A stretch of DNA of 64,000 nt from Dictyobacter arantiisoli (GTDB lineage Bacteria > Chloroflexota > Ktedonobacteria > Ktedonobacterales > Ktedonobacteraceae), in contig NZ_BIXY01000003.1 of assembly GCF_008326305.1 (NCBI RefSeq), positions 79,464-143,463 of the forward strand, read 5' to 3'. Shown here piece after piece: positions 53,430-60,952 of this stretch. The position numbers and the translations under genes are program-made. The stretch's first letter is position 1, and every line of letters begins with the position of its first letter. Under the pieces are notes generated by a model that ran no database searches, was not told the origin of the DNA, and saw nothing but the letters and a program-made list of their open reading frames with translations.

Positions 53430-54124
53430 GGGTGCTACACGATTATAAGAAAAAGCGCTACACGTGTAGCATGCCTGGGCGCTCTCTAGAGGCCCGTTTA
53501 CGCATGTTTGCGGAGGTGTACCTACAATGTTGCGGTGGTACCCCTCGCAATCAGACCTTTATACGAGGCGTTACATTGCGGAAATGTGGTCTAAACGGCC
53601 TTGTAAAGAGGGCTTAGACGTGCTACACGTGTAGCATTTGCTGCGCTACACGTGTAGCACGTTTCCCTCCGCTTGTCGGGCCGTTCCGCAAGGGGTTTTG
53701 ACCATGAACGGCCTCTAATTTGCGAGGGTTTGCGGAGGTTGTACCAGCCACGTGTAGAAAAAAATCTGTCTTTAACATAGATGTAAAATGTAATATATAG
53801 AGACGACTAGGGGAACCTCCGCAAACCCTCGCAAATTGGGAGTAAAAATGGGAGATAAGCACCTCTGAAAAGACTTCGCAAGCGGGGCGAGGCATGCTAC
53901 ACGTTCGACCAAAGAGTGTGCTACACGTGTAGCACACTTCATACGGCCTGTAGAAACGGTTTACCCCCTTTTTGGACCGCGCAACGTCTTATATAAGGGC
54001 CTGATTGCGAGGGGTATCTCCGCAATTCCTACAATACCTTTCAAAAAGGTGCGTGAATGAGCCTCTAGAGAGCGCCCAGGCATGCTACACGTGTAGCGCT
54101 TTTTCTTATAATCGTGTAGCACCC
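53430..54124. repeat. 695-bp dyad-symmetric non-coding locus with parS-like palindromes
   Basis: Ends: 53430-53493 and 54061-54124 are perfect 64-bp inverted repeats. Centre: 53717-53740 and 53814-53837 are perfect 24-bp inverted repeats around an AT-rich core of about 73 bp. Between them the arms are related but diverged, with no net length change, so all elements are symmetric about 53777. The palindrome TGCTACACGTGTAGCA, or a variant with C or G at an end, occurs at 53456, 53621, 53644, 53919 and 54083; a mirror copy at 53895 has lost its right half, and half-sites occur at 53433 and 54112. It shares 12 of 16 bases with parS (TGTTTCACGTGAAACA). Open frames here are by-products of the repeats. 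Confidence 0.85.
53717..53837. repeat. Central 24-bp inverted repeats with AT-rich spacer
   Basis: The left arm (AATTTGCGAGGGTTTGCGG and on, 53717-53740) and the right arm (53814-53837, ending CCCTCGCAAATT) match exactly in inverted orientation. The spacer contains ATGTAAAATGTAATATATAG, far richer in A and T than the surroundings, as in melting regions of small replication origins. Confidence 0.75.
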
Positions 54125-54182
54125 CGTGCGTACTAGGAGTACAAAAGTATCGAGGCAAGCTCCTCAAGCAGTGCAAGGTCTG

Positions 54183-54614
54183 TTACACGTTGTCTGACAC
54201 ATCTTCTTGTCGGACAGAGTAGCGATACGACCCTTGTTTTATCGGCCGTCGGTCTATCAGTCCAAGGAGCACAAGGTGCTCTAAGAGGTCTCTAATCTGC
54301 ACAGAGGGCAGGTGAAGCCTCTGTGCTACCATGCGTGGCGTTGGATGCTCCAGTTGAGTAACGATACTCAATATCTTACGTTCTAAAGGCTCTGTATCCA
54401 GGAAAAGAAAAATTTCTGGCTTGAGATCTCCTAGCTGCTGCCGATACTCGGCTAGCACTCCTGGGGGAGCGTGACAATTCAGTTTGCCATCTAACGTATG
54501 TGTCAAGGCGATGCCCTGGCGGCGTAACATATGCACCAGACTGCGAGCCTTTAATTCTCTTTGTCGTTCCTCTTCCAGCACTACACGCCTACTGCTTGCG
54601 TTACTAGCATTCAT
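54183..54614 (-). CDS. Small protein with TubC-docking-like N-terminus and winged-helix C-terminus
   Basis: A 143-residue protein. LVHMLRRQGIALTHTLDGKL and NCHAPPGVLAEYRQQLGDLK resemble the TubC N-terminal docking domain, which also occurs in mobile-element proteins outside polyketide synthesis. The second half (PLERKILSIVTQLEHPTPRM, LHLPSVQIRDLLEHLVLLGL) looks like a winged helix. GAGAGG ten bases before the ATG at 54614 sets the start, and it overlaps the XRE gene by 11 bases, so they are coupled. The stop lies 59 bases from the symmetric locus. A DNA-binding role at that locus is attractive but unproven. Confidence 0.55.
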   Translation of the reverse strand: MNASNASSRRVVLEEERQRELKARSLVHMLRRQGIALTHTLDGKLNCHAPPGVLAEYRQQLGDLKPEIFLFLDTEPLERKILSIVTQLEHPTPRMVAQRLHLPSVQIRDLLEHLVLLGLIDRRPIKQGSYRYSVRQEDVSDNV

Positions 54615-55068
54615 TGTAGATAGACCTCTCCGGTGCAAGAGCTTGTACCAGTCTCCCTGGCAATGTTTGATAGGCGCTTGTGAAGGTGATTTCTTGCCAC
54701 TCCCCCTGAAACTGGTTCACAATGGCCTGGAAAAGATGTGGGCACTGACGGCTAATCGTGAGTAAGCAGTTGATATCAGCTGTACGCTCCAGGTGTTGTT
54801 GAAAGGTCTGCATAAACGTTCGTAGTTCATCCATGCTAATCATAGCGCGGCCATTATGGGAGAGAACGTGCGGAAGGGTGTCTTCAAACCCTAACTCCTC
54901 TGGCGTGGCTTGAAACGCTTGGCAGAGGAGATCGAGACTGGACAGGCGAGGTTGTTGTGTTCCTTGTTCCCAGCGCAGATAAGTGCGCTCGGACACCTCG
55001 GCATACTCACTGGCCCGTTCCTGGGACCAACGCTTTTGAATGCGTGCTGCGCGAAGTTTAGTGTTCAT
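54604..55068 (-). CDS. XRE-family helix-turn-helix regulator
   Basis: A 154-residue protein. The N-terminal XRE domain (ARIQKRWSQERASEYAEVSE, then RTYLRWEQGTQQPRLSSLDL and LCQAF) is complete; the rest is a helical domain with SMDELRTFMQTFQQHL of unknown role. AGGAGG eight bases before the ATG is strong. It overlaps the sigma-like gene upstream and the two-domain gene downstream by 11 bases each, so the three are one translationally coupled operon. It may repress the element's own promoters. Confidence 0.85.
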   Translation of the reverse strand: MNTKLRAARIQKRWSQERASEYAEVSERTYLRWEQGTQQPRLSSLDLLCQAFQATPEELGFEDTLPHVLSHNGRAMISMDELRTFMQTFQQHLERTADINCLLTISRQCPHLFQAIVNQFQGEWQEITFTSAYQTLPGRLVQALAPERSIYNEC

Positions 55069-55765
55069 CGGATGCCCTCCTCTCTAGGACCAAGGGAGCG
55101 AGCACGTCATGTAAGGCATGAAGCGCTCGTTTATGGTGATAGTGCGCATTGGCCGGTCGGGGAGACGAAGGCGAGAGGCGACGGCTAATCTCGTTAAGAG
55201 TTTCGCCTAATTCATAGTGGCATTGCATGACCAGGCGTTGCTTTTCGGGTAACGCATCAATGGCAGCTCTGAGCCATGCAAAGGCGTGTTCATTCTCACG
55301 GATATCCAGGCGCGTTTCGGTTTCAAGGAAATGCGCCACGGTAGCGGCCTCCCCCTCATCGGTGGTGCTCGGAGCATCGAGACTCACATAGGTAATTGTG
55401 TACTGGTAAGTATGGTTCGTCTTGATCAATTCCGCCCGACCAGAGATGTAGGTTTCAATCATGGATATCTTTGCCGCTTTCAGAATGTAGCTTAGCGGAT
55501 CATCTTTCGTGCAGGCGTGCTCAAACGCAGCCAGTACGGTCACGTTCGCCTCTTGCTGTAAGTCATCGGAGTCAAGGTGCCAGTTGGGATGGGTAAACGC
55601 AACCCTCCGCGCCATACGTTTAAGAATGGGCTGTAACGTTTCACAGATGATTGTTAGTACATCCTCACCTTCGGCCGCACGTCGAAACAAGATGCGAAGT
55701 ACCGTATCTCTTTGTGTGCCTGGAGAGGATAATATTAAAGTGCTGTTGTTTGGAATGGTTTGCAT
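55058..55765 (-). CDS. Sigma-70-like factor encoded on the integrative element
   Basis: A 235-residue protein with a region-2-like part (LKRMARRVAFTHPNWHLDSD and DLQQEANVTVLAAFEHAC) and a region-4-like part (WLRAAIDALPEKQRLVMQCH, YELGETLNEISRRL). The spacing between regions is longer than in most ECF factors, with an acidic insert (DEGEAATVAHFLETETRLDI). It may direct polymerase to element promoters; alternatively it is a sigma-like DNA-binding protein. It leads the three-gene operon. GAAAGAG precedes the ATG. A mobile element carrying a sigma factor beside an XRE regulator is uncommon. Confidence 0.75.
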   Translation of the reverse strand: MQTIPNNSTLILSSPGTQRDTVLRILFRRAAEGEDVLTIICETLQPILKRMARRVAFTHPNWHLDSDDLQQEANVTVLAAFEHACTKDDPLSYILKAAKISMIETYISGRAELIKTNHTYQYTITYVSLDAPSTTDEGEAATVAHFLETETRLDIRENEHAFAWLRAAIDALPEKQRLVMQCHYELGETLNEISRRLSPSSPRPANAHYHHKRALHALHDVLAPLVLERRASDEH

Positions 55766-55892
55766 TCTGCGCTCTTTCTCTTGACAAACCAGGCGCTACC
55801 CCTGACAATTGGGGGAAGAACCTGGAAAACGTTGTTTAGAAACTGCGGATAAAAGGTTTCGTTGGCCTGATGTGCTAGAACACATTGGGCTT

Positions 55893-56126
55893 TTATTCAT
55901 GTGAAGAGGTAAAGACCTGGCGGAGATACCCAACGACATAGCCAGCTCGGTATGCTTCCGTTATATTCGGATCATACAGATCAAAAATCCCATCAACAAA
56001 CGTGCTTGGATTCTTGCGCACGTCCTCGATACCACCTGGGGTAACAGCGTGCATTCCCAACGACTGCCCTTCTTCAAAATCTGACATCTGTTTTGCACTG
56101 TGCAGAGATGATACGTGTTGAGCCAT
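55893..56126 (-). CDS. Small protein of unknown function
   Basis: A 77-residue protein with FEEGQSLGMHAVTPGGIEDV and a hydrophobic end (YRAGYVVGYLRQVF). AAGGA eight bases before the ATG at 56126 supports translation; the longer frame to 56198 lacks one. It precedes the sigma-like gene by 127 bases in the same orientation. No family is recognised. Confidence 0.5.
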   Translation of the reverse strand: MAQHVSSLHSAKQMSDFEEGQSLGMHAVTPGGIEDVRKNPSTFVDGIFDLYDPNITEAYRAGYVVGYLRQVFTSSHE

Positions 56127-56647
56127 GACCATATTCCTTTCTGATAGAAGTGAAGTAGGATATCTGAGAAGATTTGACAACGTTAGTCGGATTTTCAAAA
56201 AGTCTCGTGAGCCTGGTGGAGTGCGCTAACGCTGCTAGGCTTTTTTTGCGAGGAGAGCTTCAAAGAGATCAGGATTGAACTGTCTTTCGGGCCTTGCACC
56301 CACATCTATTCACCTCTGTTGTACGTGCCGTTGTACTGTCACGTCGTGTTGCTTCGACCTCTTGGCATCCACCAGAGGCACACGCCGCTTTGTCGCCGTC
56401 TATGGTTACTCGATAAGCACCTTCCTTGATATACATTGAGTGTTTCAGAGGATACCCCTAGACGGCAGGATACCCCCATCACTCGGCACTGTCATTAACG
56501 TTTAAAATTAAACTAACATTAGTAATTAATATAATGATTATAGGGACTGCTGTCAAGGTTTTATTGTTAATATTGCCAACAATTCTAAGATAAGTTACAA
56601 TATATCTAAGAAACCAGACCCAGGAAATGAGAAAGGGAGCGTGAGCA
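56127..56647. other. Divergent intergenic region within the element
   Basis: No gene is visible. From about 56500 to 56600 the sequence becomes very AT-rich (ATTAGTAATTAATATAATG), marking the change into the AT-rich gene that follows. It presumably holds promoters for genes on both sides. Confidence 0.4.
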
Positions 56648-57532
56648 ATGCCTAGAATGCAACCACCTAAGGGATACATAAGATCAAAAGAGGTGCAAGA
56701 TATACTAAATGTCAGTCCCGCAATGATCAGAGAATACGTATCAAAAGGAAAAATAAAGCACCTTGTTCCAGGGGGAAGGACGCATGGCTTTTATCTTGAA
56801 AGCGATGTGAGAAAACTTGCAAACGAGCTAGAGATATTCCTTAATTTAGAGGAAGAAACTGAGACAAGCAGCTTTACAACAGCAACAGCAACAGATATAC
56901 CTGGTTATATCGCACTCAATAGAGAATTATTCACTGAGAGGCATCATCAATTTGTTTATAACGAGGATGATATTGCACTCTCCGAAAAGTGGATAAAATG
57001 GATAACAAAGAACCCCGAAATTATCCATGTACTAAAAAGAGATGATGAAATAATCGGCACAACCACGACACTACCAACTAAACCAAACTCAGAAAAATTT
57101 AAGAAGGTTCTGCTTGAAGATGTTTCTATCTTACTGGGAGATCCAGACCTCTCGACAGAAGATATAGAAGAATATGAACCGGGAAAACCTGTTCAGCTAT
57201 ACTTAGCAGAAATAGGAATTAAGCCAAGCTTAAATAAGGATCTGAGAAGCAAATATGGAGCAAAGCTTATCTCAAAATTCATGGACACTATCATAGACTT
57301 GGGGAAAAGAGGAGTAATTATAGATAATATTCTAGCTGTAGGAGCAACAAAAAGCGGGATAAGATTATTGCAACATTTTGGCCTCAGTGAAGTAATATCG
57401 CCACGGCCGGATACAAGAATTTTTACTATCAACATGAAAGAATCTGGTTCACCTCTGATCAACCAATATAAACAAGCATTGAGAGAGTATCAAGAAAACT
57501 ACCTAGACAAACAAAAAGAAAATGCAAAATAA
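56648..57532 (+). CDS. Fusion of excisionase-like HTH and GNAT-like domain
   Basis: A 294-residue protein. Residues 10-65 form an HTH of the excisionase type (YIRSKEVQDILNVSPAMIRE, YVSKGKIKHLVPGGRTHGFY). Residues 100-280 resemble a GNAT fold: ERHHQFVYNEDDIALSEKWI, DDEIIGTTTTLP, LISKFMDTIIDLGKRGVIID and RLLQHFGLSEVI. Codon use (AGA, ATA, AAA) is far more AT-rich than in the rest of the window, a sign of recent transfer. AAGGGAG precedes the ATG. It could sense a metabolite and bind DNA; an acetyltransferase activity is not assured. A terminator with a run of T follows. Confidence 0.65.
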   Translation: MPRMQPPKGYIRSKEVQDILNVSPAMIREYVSKGKIKHLVPGGRTHGFYLESDVRKLANELEIFLNLEEETETSSFTTATATDIPGYIALNRELFTERHHQFVYNEDDIALSEKWIKWITKNPEIIHVLKRDDEIIGTTTTLPTKPNSEKFKKVLLEDVSILLGDPDLSTEDIEEYEPGKPVQLYLAEIGIKPSLNKDLRSKYGAKLISKFMDTIIDLGKRGVIIDNILAVGATKSGIRLLQHFGLSEVISPRPDTRIFTINMKESGSPLINQYKQALREYQENYLDKQKENAK

Positions 57533-57540
57533 GAAGTCAA

Positions 57541-57567
57541 CCTAAACACATTAGGCTGTTTTTTTAT
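57541..57567 (+). terminator. Weak Rho-independent terminator
   Basis: CCTAA (57541-57545) pairs with TTAGG (57551-57555), followed shortly by nine T. The stem is only five pairs. Confidence 0.45.
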
Positions 57568-57645
57568 AAACCAACTGATATAGCCAGGTAGAACCCTATA
57601 CGATATAATTGCACCAGATTGAAAAGCAAGGAGGATCCTTAAACC

Positions 57646-57981
57646 ATGAGTACACACCCACGTATCGAGTCCAGGGTAAGCGCACAAGAACGCCAACAGA
57701 CTATTCTGAACGCACGTATTGAAGAACTCTCTGAGGATATGGCTGAAAGTTTCAAGCAACTCACAGGCGATATGGCGGCTAGCTTTAAGCAGCTGGTAGA
57801 CTATCAAGTTCAGACGGAACATCAAATGGGCGCGAATTTTGATCAGATCGAAAAAGACGTAGCTGATATCAAAGCGACTATGACCACGAAAGATGATGTA
57901 GCGGCAATGGAAGGTCGTATTATGGATGCATTCAAGCAACTGCTTGCTACTATTAACCCTCAGCAACCCCCAGCAGAATAA
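57646..57981 (+). CDS. Small coiled-coil protein
   Basis: A 111-residue, almost wholly helical protein with heptad-like patterns and an internal repeat: DMAESFKQLTGD followed by DMAASFKQLVDY, and later MEGRIMDAFKQLLA. It is acidic and soluble. A ribosome site AAGGAGGA lies before the ATG and a strong terminator follows. Similar coiled-coil proteins accompany mobile elements in related genomes, but no function is recognised. Confidence 0.6.
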   Translation: MSTHPRIESRVSAQERQQTILNARIEELSEDMAESFKQLTGDMAASFKQLVDYQVQTEHQMGANFDQIEKDVADIKATMTTKDDVAAMEGRIMDAFKQLLATINPQQPPAE

Positions 57982-57996
57982 AATATACAGAACATC

Positions 57997-58040
57997 AAAG
58001 ACATCTGGTCATGCAATGATTGGCTCCAGATGTCTTTTAT
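57997..58040 (+). terminator. Rho-independent terminator after the coiled-coil gene
   Basis: AAAGACATCTGG (57997-58008) pairs perfectly with CCAGATGTCTTT (58026-58037) over a 17-base loop and ends in TTTTATT. Confidence 0.85.
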
Positions 58041-58156
58041 TATGCTCATGAGGAGGTGTACTTGTTCCATCTCAAAGAGATAAAAAGACAAAGCACCTGG
58101 CTAAATACTGTTGAGCACAATCAGGTACTTCTTTGTGCTCATTAATAAAACATAAA

Positions 58157-58181
58157 TTGACAGCATTCTTGACAGCAGATA
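58157..58181. repeat. Right boundary repeat (two TTGACAGCA units)
   Basis: It has the same structure as 50850-50874 and differs at two of 25 positions: spacer TTC instead of TTA, and AGATA instead of AAATA. It is taken as the right end of the integrative element. Confidence 0.6.
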
Positions 58182-58620
58182 CTTTTTACTGTGCTTTACA
58201 ATTGAGCATGAGAACGAAAAGGAATAAGCACAAATTTTCCCTCGCGTCTGTACAACTAGCTCATTAGATGTGTTAGCCTCTAGAAATATGTGTTACAATA
58301 ACACCGTTGCCTCTTACTGGCAAGTCTATTGCTTTGAATGCACGAAGCATTTCGAGCGTGTACCCCGTTTGCACTATATATTAATTGGCCGCAAAAGAGT
58401 AGTACTCTGACCACTCTCATGTGTACACTCCTGTTCGCCCGGGCGAGGAGGGGACAGGGACACCTGCCTCTTCCTCAACAATAAAAAGGGCTTGTCCTGT
58501 TAGAATGCAGCTTTGCACATGAAAGCGGTCGAGATAGTTGTATGCTATCTGTGGTTTTGTGGGCGTCGGGAGGACAGACACGCTGTCGAAATGCCTGTTG
58601 AATCCGCAGCGGAGTCAGTT
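58182..58620. other. Intergenic region between the element and a two-component system
   Basis: No gene is supported. Bases 58440-58480 (GGGCGAGGAGGGGACAGGGA and on) are G-rich with a C-rich partner and resemble the REP-like repeats at 7030. GCGGAG before 58621 is the ribosome site of the kinase. Confidence 0.4.
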
Positions 58621-60204
58621 ATGTCTTGGTCCCAACCGCAACCAACCGATACACCTCACGATCAAATGACCGTTCTGGTGGGAAGCGCGATCCGTTTGTT
58701 GCGCGGTGATGCTGGTGTATTTGTGGTCTCGAACGAGGCGTTTGATCCACAAAGCAGCACAGAATATACATATTATCATTTGAGCAAAACTGTGTTACCA
58801 TTATTGCTCTCCTATGTGCAGGAAGGTATGCAGCCAAACTCACTTCATCCTCTGGTAGTTGAGGCTATGCCACCCGAGCTGGCCCAGCAATTAGGACAGT
58901 CGGAGGATGTCGTGGAGGAACAGGGAGTCGAATGCTGTTCACTGGCCCTCTACGATGATGATGGACCCCTGGGTACGTTGCATTTTTTGCGCCGGGCAAC
59001 CTTGCGCTCGTGCTTTGAGCGCCATAACGATGAGGATGCTGAAAGTTCTTTGCAATTGTTTGTGATGCAGTTGGCAACCAGTTTGCGTTTCGCGTTACGT
59101 TCACAGGCCCTGAGCAAGGAGCAGGGGAGGCTGGCGGCTATCTTCTCACATAGCACCGAAGGTATTCTGACCGTCGACAATGCTCTCCGTATTATCGATT
59201 TCAATCCGGCTATGGAGCGTTTGACTGGTTGGCGCGAAAACGAAGTGCTCGGTCAGTTTTATTTCAAGGTATTGCGCCCCAAAGATCGGCAAGGGAATGA
59301 TCAGGGCTTGCAGAACTCGGTTATTTTACGCGCTTTCTCTGGTGAGGAAGTGATCAATCGCGAAATGATCATTTGTGCTCGCGATGGCCAGCGCTTCTCA
59401 GTGGCGGTCACGGCCTCCTGTGTGCGTTCAGTGCATGGGGATCCCATGAACGGTATCTTGAATATACGCGATTTGACACGTGAGCATCAGCAAGAGGAGC
59501 AGCGTTCAACCTTTATTTCCGTTATTTCACATGAATTACAAACGCCAATCGCGATTATCAAAGGGTATGCATCCACGCTATCTCGTACGGATGCGCGCTT
59601 TGATGCAAAAACGATTCGTTCACGGCTCCTGGCAATTGAAGATGAGGCGGATCGTTTGAACAAACTGGTTGGCAATCTATTATATGCCTCGCGCATCCAG
59701 GCCAATGGGTTGCAGATGGATATCACAACCCTGGATCTCGCCCATTTGATTCGTAGTATGGTGCGTCGTTTACACGCTAAAAGTCCTGATGTGCAGGTCA
59801 CGCTCGCTATTCCTCCCCAGTTACCGGTTGTGATGGCGGATCGTGAGCGGATCGAAGAGGTTTTGCAGAATTTATTGGATAATGCTGTCAAGTATTCGCC
59901 GCGCCGCCCCGAGATTACGGTGGCCTGCTATTCGACTGGAGAAGAGGTGATTGTGAGTGTGAGTGACGTTGGGATGGGGATTGCGTTGCGAGAGCAGCAG
60001 CAAATTTTTGATCGCTTTCACCGTGTCGGTGAGCCGCTCTCGCAGGCGACTCCCGGGGCTGGCCTGGGATTGTATATCTGCCGCGCTATTGTCGAGGCAC
60101 ATGGCGGGCGTATCTGGGTGGAAAGCACTTTGCGTCAGGGTTCGACTTTTTCGTTTAGTTTACCGCGTGAGGAGAAAGCGCCGTTACCGATGGTGGTTTT
60201 TTGA
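58621..60204 (+). CDS. Soluble sensor histidine kinase with GAF-like and PAS domains
   Basis: A 527-residue kinase without membrane segments. Residues 12-160 look like a GAF domain ([20 protein letters not shown] and [20 protein letters not shown]). A PAS domain lies at about 170-290 ([20 protein letters not shown] and [18 protein letters not shown]). HisKA carries H304 in [21 protein letters not shown] (first 20 shown suffices). ATP-binding boxes: [29 protein letters not shown] and [24 protein letters not shown] six bases before the ATG at 58621 decides the start; longer frames are open to 58513. The regulator gene overlaps by one base. Confidence 0.91.
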   Translation: MSWSQPQPTDTPHDQMTVLVGSAIRLLRGDAGVFVVSNEAFDPQSSTEYTYYHLSKTVLPLLLSYVQEGMQPNSLHPLVVEAMPPELAQQLGQSEDVVEEQGVECCSLALYDDDGPLGTLHFLRRATLRSCFERHNDEDAESSLQLFVMQLATSLRFALRSQALSKEQGRLAAIFSHSTEGILTVDNALRIIDFNPAMERLTGWRENEVLGQFYFKVLRPKDRQGNDQGLQNSVILRAFSGEEVINREMIICARDGQRFSVAVTASCVRSVHGDPMNGILNIRDLTREHQQEEQRSTFISVISHELQTPIAIIKGYASTLSRTDARFDAKTIRSRLLAIEDEADRLNKLVGNLLYASRIQANGLQMDITTLDLAHLIRSMVRRLHAKSPDVQVTLAIPPQLPVVMADRERIEEVLQNLLDNAVKYSPRRPEITVACYSTGEEVIVSVSDVGMGIALREQQQIFDRFHRVGEPLSQATPGAGLGLYICRAIVEAHGGRIWVESTLRQGSTFSFSLPREEKAPLPMVVF

Positions 60205-60935
60205 TGATGGAACAGGAAGCATTTGATCAACGAGATATGACCATTCTGATCGTGGATGACGAACCACGCATTCGCGATCTGGTCCGCTTGAATCTCGAGT
60301 TGGAGCGCTATCGTGTGCTCGAAGCGAGTAATGGTATTGAGGCCCTTGATGAGTTACGTGACAATTTACCCGATCTTGTCATATTGGATGTGATGATGCC
60401 GGAGATGGATGGTTTTGAGACGCTTAAGGCTATCCGTGAGGTCTCAACCGTTCCGGTGATTATGTTAACGGTACGGCAGAGCGAACAGGATCGTATTCAT
60501 GGTCTGGATCTGGGGGCCGATGATTATATCGCGAAACCCTTTAGTCCCCGCGAACTGCTCTCACGTATTCATGCTCTCTTACGCCGTTCTCTGATGGCTC
60601 CGCCTTCGCGCAAAACCGAGATTGTTGTGGATGATGATCTGACCATTGATTTTGCACGCCGTGAGGTGATTGCGCGTGGACAGAAGGTCGTTTTGCGTCC
60701 TACCGAGTACCGCTTACTCTATCATCTGGTGAGCAATGCAGGACGTTTGCTGACACATGAGACGCTACTATCCAAGGTCTGGGGACGCGAATACCGCGAT
60801 GAGTCCCATTATTTGCGCCTCTATATCACGTATTTGCGCCAGAAGCTTGAGAAAGATCCCGCCCATCCACAGTATATTCTTACCGAGCGTGGAGTTGGAT
60901 ATCGTTTTAAAGCTCTTGATGATATACATAAATAA
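60204..60935 (+). CDS. OmpR/PhoB-family response regulator
   Basis: A 243-residue regulator. The receiver domain has acidic residues D18-D19 in LIVDDEPRI, the phospho-acceptor D62 in [13 protein letters not shown] and K111 in [13 protein letters not shown]. The C-terminal winged helix (about 140-240: [48 protein letters not shown]) binds DNA. The ATG at 60204 shares its A with the TGA of the kinase gene, so the pair is coupled. Targets are unknown; the UroD-like gene follows by 17 bases and may be cotranscribed. Confidence 0.95.
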   Translation: MMEQEAFDQRDMTILIVDDEPRIRDLVRLNLELERYRVLEASNGIEALDELRDNLPDLVILDVMMPEMDGFETLKAIREVSTVPVIMLTVRQSEQDRIHGLDLGADDYIAKPFSPRELLSRIHALLRRSLMAPPSRKTEIVVDDDLTIDFARREVIARGQKVVLRPTEYRLLYHLVSNAGRLLTHETLLSKVWGREYRDESHYLRLYITYLRQKLEKDPAHPQYILTERGVGYRFKALDDIHK

Positions 60936-60952
60936 GAGGAGAGTCTACTTAT

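Larger units (their letters stand above)
50850..58181. mobile_element. Putative integrative element of about 7.3 kb
   Basis: Near-identical direct repeats bound the segment (50850-50874 and 58157-58181, 23 of 25 bases equal). Immediately inside the left one lies a tyrosine integrase, then an excisionase-type gene. Contents: HNH protein, a 695-bp symmetric non-coding locus, an operon with a two-domain protein, XRE regulator and sigma-like factor, a short gene, an HTH-GNAT fusion with AT-rich codons and a coiled-coil protein. There is no conjugation, capsid or transposase gene, and no clear replication protein. It may be a small self-excising island or one that depends on a helper. Confidence 0.65.

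Noticed and set aside
53432..54176. Three open frames of 61-104 codons in the symmetric locus, two of which share a stretch of residues
   Set aside because: They arise because the DNA is an inverted repeat: the shared stretch is the 64-bp arm read on opposite strands. They lack ribosome sites and have repeat-derived, protein-unlike composition.
53350..54190. CRISPR array
   Set aside because: The repeated 16-mers are palindromic, irregularly spaced and arranged in mirror symmetry, with no equal-length spacers and no cas genes.
54183..54614. Polyketide or peptide synthetase docking protein
   Set aside because: The TubC-like resemblance occurs without any synthase gene in the window; context is a mobile element, so the docking interpretation was not adopted.
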